Source of the DNA: an uncultured Prevotella sp.
GTDB lineage: Bacteria > Bacteroidota > Bacteroidia > Bacteroidales > Bacteroidaceae
Reading direction: 5' to 3'
Length of the DNA stretch: 36,430 bases
Assembly (NCBI GenBank): GCA_934256705.1
Contig: CAKQPF010000036.1
Location: forward strand, 1 to 36,430
Under the pieces are notes generated by a model. It was not told the DNA's origin. It did no database searches and was given only the letters and a program-made list of their open reading frames with translations. Positions 1-8,019 of this stretch are shown here, one piece after another; the stretch's first letter is position 1; each line of letters begins with the position of its first letter. The position numbers and the translations under genes are program-made.

Positions 1-90
1 TGTTAACAAGTCTTTACTGCCAAATCCCTTTTTTGAAGCCATTTCAATGCCGTTGAACACACCCTCTTTTAGCACATTCAAACTCCCCAT
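1..90 (-). CDS. Possible partial CDS running off the left edge (5' end only)
   Basis: Reading leftward from the ATG at 90, all 30 codons to the window edge are open, starting MGSLNVLKEGVFNG. In-frame ATGs at 123 and 126 would add 11-12 residues, so the start is uncertain. A good Bacteroidetes-type promoter faces the same way at 285-315, leaving a leader of roughly 155-190 nt. I do not recognise the protein and no domain can be judged from 30 residues. A chance ORF is possible, but the promoter upstream and the absence of any rightward alternative make a real leftward gene more likely. Confidence 0.4.
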   Translation of the reverse strand, partial: MGSLNVLKEGVFNGIEMASKKGFGSKDLLT

Positions 91-284
91 TAAAATATGT
101 TTTTTGGAACATTTTGGGAACATCATACTTGCCATTACATCTGTCATACACTGATAGTCAAGCACTTAAACACAATCTTGTGTTATTCGGAGGAAATCAT
201 TCAAGTTTTTTATTTTACTGGCTTATAATTCGAAAATTTTATATAAATTTGTTTCTTGGAATTATAAATTCAAGTAACCACGCA

Positions 285-315
285 CAAAGATACACATTTT
301 AGCGGACAGCAACAA
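285..315 (-). promoter_or_regulatory. Leftward Bacteroidetes-type promoter
   Basis: On the minus strand TATCTTTG (285-292) matches the -7 consensus TAnnTTTG. A TTG (313-315) lies 20 bp upstream in the -33 position. It sits between the end of the 434-residue pseudoprotease gene and the partial leftward ORF at the window edge, so it probably drives that gene. Confidence 0.5.
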
Positions 316-351
316 CTTAGAAACAGGCGTAAGCAAAGAAATGGAGATATG

Positions 352-1656
352 CTACTTTCCATTGCTCCGGTAAGGCTGGCACAGATTACGGTCCTTATAG
401 ACCTGACTGCTCTTCGGAGCACAGTAGAGATAGGTAAGAGCTGACGTGCGGTCGGTCTCTACTGAGTCTGCTGCCAGTCCGAGGATGGAGCCAAACTCAC
501 GCTGCACCTGCTTCTGCAGTTCGGCAGGAGAGACTGGTTGCTTGAAGTCATGTCCCACATTGATGCGGCAAGAGAGCACTTCTCCAGTGCGTGGATGGAC
601 GGTTTTCTCCGAAGAAACGCCCTTCTTTCCCATGTCATAGGACACCAGCATCGGTGCATATATAGGGGCAGAGCCTTTCGCTATACGGCTTACCTGTATC
701 CTCATCTTCACTTTTGCTTTAGCCAGAATGCCGTTCCAGGCAAGTATGCCATTCTGGAATGCTTCGACATAACGCTCAGGCACCAGACTGTCTATATACA
801 CCTTGCATGGATGCTGAGGATTGAGACGCACCACCAAGGAGTCATCCACTGCCTTATAAGGATTCTGCGAGTAGTCAGTGAAATGGATGGTCTGCACCTT
901 CATGTCCCTTGCCGCCATGCGGATAGGCATTCCTTCACGTGGAAGGAGACGGAGATAGAGGCTGAGACGTAGCGGTTTGTTGCCATTTGGCAAGATGATA
1001 GCCATGCTATTAAAGGCATATTGGTCGCATTCTGCCTCATGATAACGCAGCATTCGCAGCATCATTCCGCCGTCAAAAGGCTGTGGAGCCTTGGCAGCAG
1101 GGATGGCTTCAACGTCGAGGATGCTGCTCATCTCTGGCGAAATGGTGCGTATATCCTGGTATTGAGGATAACTAATCCATTCTTTCTCACCCTTCACCAC
1201 GTCGGTGATGTCGATGATAGGGTTGCCTTCTGATGATATTGCTACTGCAGGATAGACTTCACCTGCCACTGGTGCGTTGGACGATCTGAAGGCTTCCCAA
1301 TAGTTGCAGTTGGGATCCATGATGCGCTCGGCATAGAAAGGCTGACGAAATTCCACGGTCTGCGAGTTGGCAATGGTAAGGCAGACGACGCCAAGCGACT
1401 TCACAGGACGGCCCGTCAATCCGAAGCCTTCGTCTATCTGTCCTCCTATCTCTATCTCCCTGCCGTCATATTGTCGGGGAAACTCTATGTAGATGCGTCC
1501 CTCTTTCTGATAGACTGGGAACGTGCCGTCTGCCCTTTTCATGTCGGGAGTGGTGAAATCCTGGAATGAAACAGGCTTCGCTGGCTGTATATCATTCTCT
1601 TCTGCCTGCAAGGACTGGAAGGAGAAGAGGACGCAGAGGATTATTAGTAATTTCAT
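352..1656 (-). CDS. Secreted metalloprotease homologue lacking the zinc site (pseudoprotease)
   Basis: This 434-residue protein has a signal peptide (residues 1-18, ending SLQA) and resembles a shortened form of the DUF5117/DUF4953-type metalloprotease encoded just upstream. Shared features are an N-terminal 'K...GTFPVY...G.IY.E.P' block and a C-terminal helix aligning with the protease active site. Where the neighbour has HEIGHSLGLEHN, this protein has REFGSILGLAAD (R386-D397). All three zinc-binding histidines are replaced (by R, S and A), while the glutamate and the GLxxx turn remain. No Met-turn is visible. It should therefore be inactive and may bind substrate or regulate its neighbour. 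It is last in the leftward unit, 171 bp after the protease gene; that gap holds two copies of a REP-like repeat. The reading frame is intact, which argues against a decaying pseudogene. Family membership is inferred from alignment by eye. Confidence 0.75.
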   Translation of the reverse strand: MKLLIILCVLFSFQSLQAEENDIQPAKPVSFQDFTTPDMKRADGTFPVYQKEGRIYIEFPRQYDGREIEIGGQIDEGFGLTGRPVKSLGVVCLTIANSQTVEFRQPFYAERIMDPNCNYWEAFRSSNAPVAGEVYPAVAISSEGNPIIDITDVVKGEKEWISYPQYQDIRTISPEMSSILDVEAIPAAKAPQPFDGGMMLRMLRYHEAECDQYAFNSMAIILPNGNKPLRLSLYLRLLPREGMPIRMAARDMKVQTIHFTDYSQNPYKAVDDSLVVRLNPQHPCKVYIDSLVPERYVEAFQNGILAWNGILAKAKVKMRIQVSRIAKGSAPIYAPMLVSYDMGKKGVSSEKTVHPRTGEVLSCRINVGHDFKQPVSPAELQKQVQREFGSILGLAADSVETDRTSALTYLYCAPKSSQVYKDRNLCQPYRSNGK

Positions 1657-1703
1657 TTTGATTGTTGTTTTCTGTTTTTTTTATTATTGGGGGATTGCTG
1701 GGG

Positions 1704-1817
1704 AACCAGCCGGTAACGCGGCTGGCACAGTGGCGATGCGCTGAGACTGGCATTGCACTACAGGCATAATACCAGCCGGTAACGTCGCTGACACGGTGGC
1801 GATGCGCTGAGACTGGC
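1704..1817. repeat. Tandem pair of REP-like repeats (copies A and B)
   Basis: Two 47-bp direct repeats (1705-1751 and 1771-1817) differ at only four positions and start 66 bp apart. Each begins ACCAGCCGGTAACG, continues through the motif GTGGCGATGCGC, and ends GAGACTGGC. The first part folds as a hairpin (CCAGCCG...CGGCTGG in copy A). The first 31 bases of the family recur at 26692-26722, 28406-28436 and 34987-35017. They fill the gap between the protease and pseudoprotease genes. Confidence 0.85.
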
Positions 1818-1827
1818 TACTGGGTGG

Positions 1828-3999
1828 CTACATATCTTTGTAGGCTGCTTCTGCTTTTTCTTTCAGTTGCTTGACATCATTGAGCAGTTTCTCCAGGCTC
1901 TTGATGCTTGCCTCATCCTTTTCTGCATCTTTAGCCTTGCCTATGCGATGCAAAGCATTGTCGAAATGATCCATCTGCTGACCACGGATGCGCTTTATCT
2001 CCTTGTTGCGGTCGAGATGAAGGGCAGTAGTCAGTTTGGCATCGAAAAGCCATACCGGCGGAGTGGCAACATAGTCTTGGATGAATTTCAGCACCTTCTG
2101 CGTATATTCCGGTGTATCAGAGACTTTACGCGCAGGATTACGTGGCTTTCCAGCCTCCATTCCTGCTGAGTAATCTTCCTCATAATAATATCCTCCGAGA
2201 TGTGCAAAGACGTGCCCAGTCCAGAGATTATAATGATCGGAGAGCGCACGAAATCTTCCTTTCATCACCTGTTCGTCGGTAAGCGACTTGGGAGTCCATA
2301 TATCAAGCGAACTGAGATACTTGAGATTCTCAATGCCACAGGTGTTGAGCGCCACATGGTCATTGCCGAGATCTTCCTGCTGTGAACGGATGTCACGGGA
2401 ATCATAGAAAGCCAGTTCGGGGCGTGCCTTCTTCTGCTGCTCATACCATTTCCACCTTGCAGTCTCCTGTTCCTCCGGCGTATCACCTTCAAACTCGCGG
2501 TACCCCCACTCTATTGCCCAGCGGTCATATTCCCCGAGCTGTATTCTGCGGTTGCGGAGATCCACATTGTCGCCAGGACGCAGGGCGTAATTGAAGCGCA
2601 CATAGTCCATTATCGAGGTGCCGAGTCCATGCTTGTTGAGATAATCATTATCGCGAAGCTGGTCTATTGACGCCATGCTGCTTCCGCTATGGTTGTGCTC
2701 CAGTCCGAGGCTATGGCCTATCTCGTGGGTGATTACCATCTTCAGCAGTTCGCATTGCAATGACTCCGGCAGCACCGTCTTACGTGCTTCGGCATCAGAA
2801 GCGCCGCACTGGGCGAAATACCAGTTCTGCACTATGTCCATCACGCTGCTGAACACTCCGACGTGGCATCCCATAATCTCTCCGCTCCTGCCCTCGCAAG
2901 GCGTAGGACCATAGGCATTGCTCATGCCGGAAATCTTCCATGAGATATAGGCATAGTGGTTGTCATACATGCAGAAATCTGGGTCTTCCTTCGGTGTCGG
3001 AGCCAGTTTCGCATCAATGGCATTCTTGAATCCAGCCTGTTCGAAAGCCGGTCGCCACTCCCTCACCGCCTCGATGATGCTCTTGCGGTACATCTTCGGG
3101 AAATTGCGGTCGATATAGAAGATGATGGGATTGACCGGTTCCACCAGTTCGCCACGGCGATAACGCTCCCTGTCCTCCGGACGGATCTCCAGTCTCCAGC
3201 GCTTTATTATCGGCATACGGCTCAGCGTGCCGTCAGAAGCGAGGACACTCTTGCCGATTTCAAAGTAGGACTTGCCGTCTCCCCTCTTCACGGAGATAGG
3301 ATATTTCGGCATCAGAGACACGCATACGCCAGTCTCCCAGAGTCCTTCGTAGGACGGTGTGTTCTTTCCCGGCATCGGGATAGCGAGGTTCTTGTATGCT
3401 CTGGAGATGCGCATCAGGATGCAATCATCCTTTCCCCTTACCTCAAGGATGCTGTCGCGGTCCTTGTTGCGCATACTCAGTTTCATGTCGTAATAAGCCG
3501 GCTCCATGGCGAATAGCGTGAAGTTCTTCAACGTATTACCTATTTCTATGATGGTGCGTCCCTGTCCTTGATGTATTACAGGGAAACGCTTGTATATTCG
3601 TTCCTGCGGATTGAGCATTGCAATCCTTGCGAAGTCGCTTGCCGGGTCGGCTATGATGCGCTTATGCTGCGGGTCTGTCATCCATACCTCGTTGCCCTTC
3701 TTGTGGAGGGAGAAGTATATCGGACCTATCATATCGCCGGCATACCCATACTTCGTCTCGCTGCCACGGTCGGGAGACTCCGGCGCACTGAGTATGGTAG
3801 TGGTGACGCTGTACTCACGGTCGAGAAGAGAATCAGGCACAGACCAGTAGATTGCGCCTCCAGTCTCGTAGGTATCAAACATGCCTTTCGTCACCTTGGC
3901 ATCATGGGGTAGCTTACCGTCAGACAGAATCTGCCCGCTCGCCATCAGCGAACAGGCAGACCCGAATACGATAGACAATATATATTTTATCTTTATCAT
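1828..3999 (-). CDS. Secreted zinc-dependent metalloprotease, metzincin type (DUF5117/DUF4953-like)
   Basis: This 723-residue protein has an N-terminal signal peptide (about residues 1-22) without an obvious lipobox. The catalytic motif HEIGHSLGLEH (H425, E426, H429, H435) fits the metzincin signature HExxHxxGxxH. A Met-turn follows in SIMDY (M464). The N-terminal part (about 30-200) and the segment before the helix match the DUF5118/DUF5117 regions of this Bacteroidetes family as I know it. The product should hydrolyse peptides or proteins in the periplasm or at the surface. It lies 74 bp after the PKD-like lipoprotein gene in the SusC/SusD unit, with a strong hairpin in between, and is followed by an inactive homologue. 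The context suggests processing of proteinaceous material for the SusC/SusD pair. The substrate is unknown. Confidence 0.88.
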   Translation of the reverse strand: MIKIKYILSIVFGSACSLMASGQILSDGKLPHDAKVTKGMFDTYETGGAIYWSVPDSLLDREYSVTTTILSAPESPDRGSETKYGYAGDMIGPIYFSLHKKGNEVWMTDPQHKRIIADPASDFARIAMLNPQERIYKRFPVIHQGQGRTIIEIGNTLKNFTLFAMEPAYYDMKLSMRNKDRDSILEVRGKDDCILMRISRAYKNLAIPMPGKNTPSYEGLWETGVCVSLMPKYPISVKRGDGKSYFEIGKSVLASDGTLSRMPIIKRWRLEIRPEDRERYRRGELVEPVNPIIFYIDRNFPKMYRKSIIEAVREWRPAFEQAGFKNAIDAKLAPTPKEDPDFCMYDNHYAYISWKISGMSNAYGPTPCEGRSGEIMGCHVGVFSSVMDIVQNWYFAQCGASDAEARKTVLPESLQCELLKMVITHEIGHSLGLEHNHSGSSMASIDQLRDNDYLNKHGLGTSIMDYVRFNYALRPGDNVDLRNRRIQLGEYDRWAIEWGYREFEGDTPEEQETARWKWYEQQKKARPELAFYDSRDIRSQQEDLGNDHVALNTCGIENLKYLSSLDIWTPKSLTDEQVMKGRFRALSDHYNLWTGHVFAHLGGYYYEEDYSAGMEAGKPRNPARKVSDTPEYTQKVLKFIQDYVATPPVWLFDAKLTTALHLDRNKEIKRIRGQQMDHFDNALHRIGKAKDAEKDEASIKSLEKLLNDVKQLKEKAEAAYKDM

Positions 4000-4026
4000 G
4001 GATGATTGTCAATCATTAAGATTCTA

Positions 4027-4063
4027 TTCTTCCCGCTTCAGCCTAAAACCGGAGCGGGAAGAA
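4027..4063 (-). promoter_or_regulatory. Intra-operon hairpin before the protease gene
   Basis: TTCTTCCCGCT (4027-4037) and AGCGGGAAGAA (4053-4063) form a perfect 11-bp stem with a 15-base loop. No clear U-tract follows on the minus strand, so it is a weak candidate for full termination. A transcript-processing, mRNA-stabilising or attenuation role separating the susCD-lipoprotein part from the protease part is more likely. Confidence 0.6.
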
Positions 4064-4073
4064 ATGGGGATGA

Positions 4074-5738
4074 TTATTCGTAATTGTAGGATATATCCAC
4101 TATCTTGCCGAAGGTATTCTGAGGATCAGAGAATATGAATGCGGCATTGTCAGAACGGTCCACGTCACCGGCAACGGTCAGTTGCAATTCACCGATCATG
4201 CCTTTACCATCGGATGTATTGATGGCGAAACCGAGAATCATGCCGTTTCCTTTTTGACTATCCAGAGGGTCACGGAACTTCAGACATGCTATCTTGGCAT
4301 TGCTGTCAGCCTCATAGGAATAGATTTCCTCCATCTTCTGGCGCTCCATGTCGATGCGATATATGCTATTGCCTACAGCCATAAACACGAAGTGGGCAGA
4401 GAAAGCCTGTGAAGCCGCAAAGCGAGCGGTCTTCAGGTCAGTCGCAAAAGGTACAGGTATGGTGTATTTGCCGGCACAGAGAGGGTCATCACCCTTGCTG
4501 AAGCGGAAGATGGTGAGGTCGGAACCACCTTCTGACACCATGACAGCATAGGCATAATAGCCGTTATCGCCACCACGGAGGATGTCACATACGTCCAATG
4601 ACGGATCCACGAGGTTCGGATTAAAGGCATAATTGCCCTCTGCATCCTCGGACAAGTCGCGGAATACCAATGGCTTCGCGTCAGTCCATGGGGAACCTTT
4701 ACGGTAATACTGTGACTTATAGTAAGAAGTCATGAAATAATCGGTCATGGATGAGAAAGCCGCACCAATGCGGAAGCGATGGGTCTCCTTGTTGAAAGCC
4801 AGCACAGAATTGCCGAATGATGCGAAAGATGTAGGAAGGAATATAGCCTGACTTGACTCGCCGTCGGCATTCTCCTGCATATCATACACAGAATAAGGTA
4901 CGCACCATCCGTCATCGTATGCGAAATAAGCCTTCTTGTCAGTCACGAACATCTCGCCTTTCTTGTCCATTCTGTAGAAAGAGAGATTGACAGGGACATT
5001 GTTCTTGGCATTCTCGAACATGATCTTATTGGTGCCATACATCATCTGCAATGTGCTTGGAGAGTAAGTGGCAATGTTCTTGTCTGTGGCAATGGTCAGG
5101 TTGGCAAAGTTTGTTCCGCCCATTGACTTATATCCATAACTGCCATTGGCCTCAATAGCGAGAGGCTTACCTTCGAGAGAGAAGGACTCACCAGTCTCAG
5201 ACTTGAACACATCAGAGTAAGCGAAGAAGCCGTTTGCATCGCCTTCCACAGCTCCGATTATGCCATGCTGGGCATCATTCTCCTGCAACACGAACCATGC
5301 AGGATTCAAAGGCTTTACCACAGCCACCTTACCAAGTTCAAACCACTGCTGGCCAGTGACCTTGTCACTGATCACGAGCAGCATTCCGATGCTCTCAGGA
5401 TTGCCTGCTTCCACCTCTACATTACATACCTTGCCAGTGGAATAATCATCATAGTCAGCAAGGCGCTTTGAACCTATCTTGATGTTGTCACCCTTCTTGA
5501 GCTTCTTCCATTCGAAGGTGAGATTGTCTTCACTCTGCGATACGGTCTGCTTCAGCTCAGGAGTCAGCGTCACCGTCACCGGTTCATCCTTTGGCATACG
5601 AACCTTCACCTCAGGAATTTCCACAGTCAATTTGTTGACTGCATCAAAATTATAATCATAGTTGCCCTTGTCATCATAGCAACTCTGGACGAGAACCATT
5701 GTCATCAGGCCCAGGATATAGAAATATGTTTTCTTCAT
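4074..5738 (-). CDS. PKD-like family surface lipoprotein
   Basis: This 554-residue lipoprotein has a signal peptide ending VLVQSC, with the acylated cysteine at residue 20. The following YDD is acidic, resembling the Bacteroidetes lipoprotein export signal and implying surface exposure. The N-terminal third (about 35-135) is a beta-rich module with the KLTVEIPEV and VTVTLTPEL phrases typical of the Bacteroidetes PKD-like lipoproteins encoded beside susD. The remainder looks beta-rich and possibly propeller-like, with no catalytic motif seen. It occupies the SusE/SusF-like position, 18 bp after the DUF4843 gene, and probably binds substrate on the cell surface. The PKD-like call rests on the N-terminal pattern and the gene order. 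Confidence 0.75.
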   Translation of the reverse strand: MKKTYFYILGLMTMVLVQSCYDDKGNYDYNFDAVNKLTVEIPEVKVRMPKDEPVTVTLTPELKQTVSQSEDNLTFEWKKLKKGDNIKIGSKRLADYDDYSTGKVCNVEVEAGNPESIGMLLVISDKVTGQQWFELGKVAVVKPLNPAWFVLQENDAQHGIIGAVEGDANGFFAYSDVFKSETGESFSLEGKPLAIEANGSYGYKSMGGTNFANLTIATDKNIATYSPSTLQMMYGTNKIMFENAKNNVPVNLSFYRMDKKGEMFVTDKKAYFAYDDGWCVPYSVYDMQENADGESSQAIFLPTSFASFGNSVLAFNKETHRFRIGAAFSSMTDYFMTSYYKSQYYRKGSPWTDAKPLVFRDLSEDAEGNYAFNPNLVDPSLDVCDILRGGDNGYYAYAVMVSEGGSDLTIFRFSKGDDPLCAGKYTIPVPFATDLKTARFAASQAFSAHFVFMAVGNSIYRIDMERQKMEEIYSYEADSNAKIACLKFRDPLDSQKGNGMILGFAINTSDGKGMIGELQLTVAGDVDRSDNAAFIFSDPQNTFGKIVDISYNYE

Positions 5739-5756
5739 GATTTGTCGCTTTTTTTA

Positions 5757-6491
5757 TTATTCCTCGTCAGGGAAGATGTCATTACCATTCTCATCAAGGA
5801 TTGGACCGTGCTCAGCCTTGTATGCAGTGTATGCCTTATCCAGTTCTTCGATAGCGGCATCAGCCTCTTCATCATCGTAAGCCCAGCCGTCTTCCGTGAT
5901 GAAAGAGTCGAGGGTTCTGCCCCATACATCCATGATGTAGCAATACTTGATAGGGCTGAAGTCACCCAATCCCTTCCAATACCAGTCGCCCCATGTCTCA
6001 GGCTCGGTGATAGACCACACATAGTTTACCTCTACGGTGTGCTCTTCTATCAGTCCTTTGGCAAACTGATGGTTAGGATTGGCAAGGTCAAACTCCAGAT
6101 TGCATCCGTATGCTTTTCTGCCAGCCTTGTATTCAGGACGCTTGATCTTGAAATATACATACTGACATACGGTGTCGATGGCAGAATAAGTGTATTTGTC
6201 ATCGAGCTGGATGTCGAGCGTATTGGCGTAATCCTTGTTGTCTGTCTTCTTGATGCAGAAGTCGCGGCTCGCTGTAAGCATATCGCCCTGGATTCTTACG
6301 CGCACGCTGTCCAGACGATAAGGCTCCGTCTTTCTCTTCACATAGTCGGAGTCACGCAGGTCGCCATATACTGTACGATAGTCGAAATTGATGCGAGGCT
6401 CCTGATCGTACATGGCTATTTTCTCCTCAGAGCAGCTGGTGTAGCACAGAGTCATCACCAGAGCTGAGATATAAAACAATATTTTCTTCAT
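5757..6491 (-). CDS. DUF4843-type lipoprotein
   Basis: This 244-residue lipoprotein has a lipobox ending CYTSC (cysteine 20), followed by SEEK, an acidic export-like signal. The mature protein begins with the 'YDQEPRINF' phrase, typical of DUF4843 proteins, where an early strand has the form 'Y.....i.F'. The C-terminus is strongly acidic. Its function is unknown. DUF4843 genes usually lie between susD and a PKD-like lipoprotein gene, exactly as here (15-bp and 18-bp gaps). It is probably an accessory surface component of the SusCD complex. Confidence 0.72.
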   Translation of the reverse strand: MKKILFYISALVMTLCYTSCSEEKIAMYDQEPRINFDYRTVYGDLRDSDYVKRKTEPYRLDSVRVRIQGDMLTASRDFCIKKTDNKDYANTLDIQLDDKYTYSAIDTVCQYVYFKIKRPEYKAGRKAYGCNLEFDLANPNHQFAKGLIEEHTVEVNYVWSITEPETWGDWYWKGLGDFSPIKYCYIMDVWGRTLDSFITEDGWAYDDEEADAAIEELDKAYTAYKAEHGPILDENGNDIFPDEE

Positions 6492-6506
6492 AATTTATTT
6501 TCCTCC

Positions 6507-7997
6507 TTATTTTGTAGTAGAGTTGTTGCCGAATATCTTTTCATTGTCCGGCAATGGCATCTGATATTCCTTGCTTGTCATGTTAGCTACGCCGCAACCG
6601 TAGTATGTGGTGTAATTATGAGCCTTGAGGAAGAAGAACAGCTGTCCTTCCGCATAGTATTCCTTACGGTATTCCTTCATGATCTCATTGATACGGCGGG
6701 TCTGCTGCTTGCCCTCGATGGCAGTAGCATCCGGTGAGTCAAAGCCATTAGGATGGAGCTCTTCGCTATAAGGGATACCACGAGACTGGCGCACAGCGTT
6801 CAGAGCATCGACACTTGCCTGCGCATCAGGAGCACATTCAGCGATGATGTAATACATTTCAGGGAGACGTATCATAGGAATACAGTTGTTGCCATCATTG
6901 GCATAGCTGTCCAGATGAGCCTGATTATACTTGAGACAGAAAGCATACTGATGGCCTTCATCCCACTTGAATGCCACTACATTCTGACGCCAGTCGGATG
7001 TATAGCCTTCAAATACCTTGTCGAACATCTCCGCACTCATGCCAAAGCGCTGCTGCGGGCTGGTGATAGCCATGTTCATGCTGTTCTGGTCAAGCAGATT
7101 CGAGAGCTTATCGACTTTGAGTCCGAAGATCTGCTCGCCGAAGCGCACGGAATTGTAATTGGATGGAGTCTGGCTCTTGTAGAGAGTGAAATACTTGTTT
7201 GCATCGATTACCTGCTGTGCATACTGTACGGCAAGGTCCTTCTGACCAGAGTAGCAATATACTCGGGCAAGCATTGCCTTGACAGCATAGAGGTTCATGC
7301 GGAACTCACGGTTTGAAAGAAACTCCGTGCGGGATTCGACGTCGGTATGGAAATCGCATGGATCATGCTCAGCAAGGAGAGCCTCTGCTGCCTTAAGGTC
7401 TGCCAGGATGTTCTCCACCACCTTGTTGGCTGGCAATACAGGTGTTGCCTCCTTGTCGAAAGTGGTCTTGTAAGGGATTGCCGCATCTGCAGGATGCTCA
7501 CTGTAGATTGGACCGAAGAGACGCAGAAGGTCGAAATACACGAAAGCACGCAGACCGAGCGCTTCACCCTTCATGCACTCATAGTAATGAGGGGTTTTCA
7601 GCACATCGCGGTGTGTCTCAAGGTTCTGGAGCAGGTTATTGAGGTTTGCCACCACATTATACATCTCCAGATAGATATTGTCCTTCTTGCTGAGGAACTG
7701 GTTGGTATAATCGAACACGAAAGCCTGATTATACACGCTGTTGCTATTATATGAAGGATAGTCGCAATACAATCCAGCCAACTCGTCGAGATAAGCGTAT
7801 TTCAGATCGCCGGCATAGAGGTTTGCAGTGCCCAACTTGAGGTAGGCTCCTGTGAGGATATCCTTGAATCCAGACTCCGACTCAAACATCTTGTCGGCTG
7901 GAATTCTGTCCTTTGGTGATACGTCGAGCCAGTCATTGCAGGAAGTCAAGCTTCCCATCAGGACTGAGAACACCAATATATATAAATATTTCTTCAT
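6507..7997 (-). CDS. RagB/SusD family nutrient-binding outer-membrane lipoprotein
   Basis: This 496-residue lipoprotein has a signal peptide ending SLTSC (cysteine 20) and then NDWLDVSPKD, a classic SusD start. The alpha-helical TPR-like core follows, including 'EALGLRAFVYFDLLRLFGPI' (about 150-168). The late 'ALNAVRQSRGIP' motif matches the SusD LNxVRxRAG-like signature. SusD proteins cap the SusC barrel and deliver ligand to it. It follows susC by 22 bp. Neighbouring proteases suggest a peptide or glycoprotein ligand, as for RagB, rather than a polysaccharide. This last point is inference. Confidence 0.93.
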   Translation of the reverse strand: MKKYLYILVFSVLMGSLTSCNDWLDVSPKDRIPADKMFESESGFKDILTGAYLKLGTANLYAGDLKYAYLDELAGLYCDYPSYNSNSVYNQAFVFDYTNQFLSKKDNIYLEMYNVVANLNNLLQNLETHRDVLKTPHYYECMKGEALGLRAFVYFDLLRLFGPIYSEHPADAAIPYKTTFDKEATPVLPANKVVENILADLKAAEALLAEHDPCDFHTDVESRTEFLSNREFRMNLYAVKAMLARVYCYSGQKDLAVQYAQQVIDANKYFTLYKSQTPSNYNSVRFGEQIFGLKVDKLSNLLDQNSMNMAITSPQQRFGMSAEMFDKVFEGYTSDWRQNVVAFKWDEGHQYAFCLKYNQAHLDSYANDGNNCIPMIRLPEMYYIIAECAPDAQASVDALNAVRQSRGIPYSEELHPNGFDSPDATAIEGKQQTRRINEIMKEYRKEYYAEGQLFFFLKAHNYTTYYGCGVANMTSKEYQMPLPDNEKIFGNNSTTK

Positions 7998-8019
7998 GAT
8001 TATCTTTGTGAGTTAAAGG

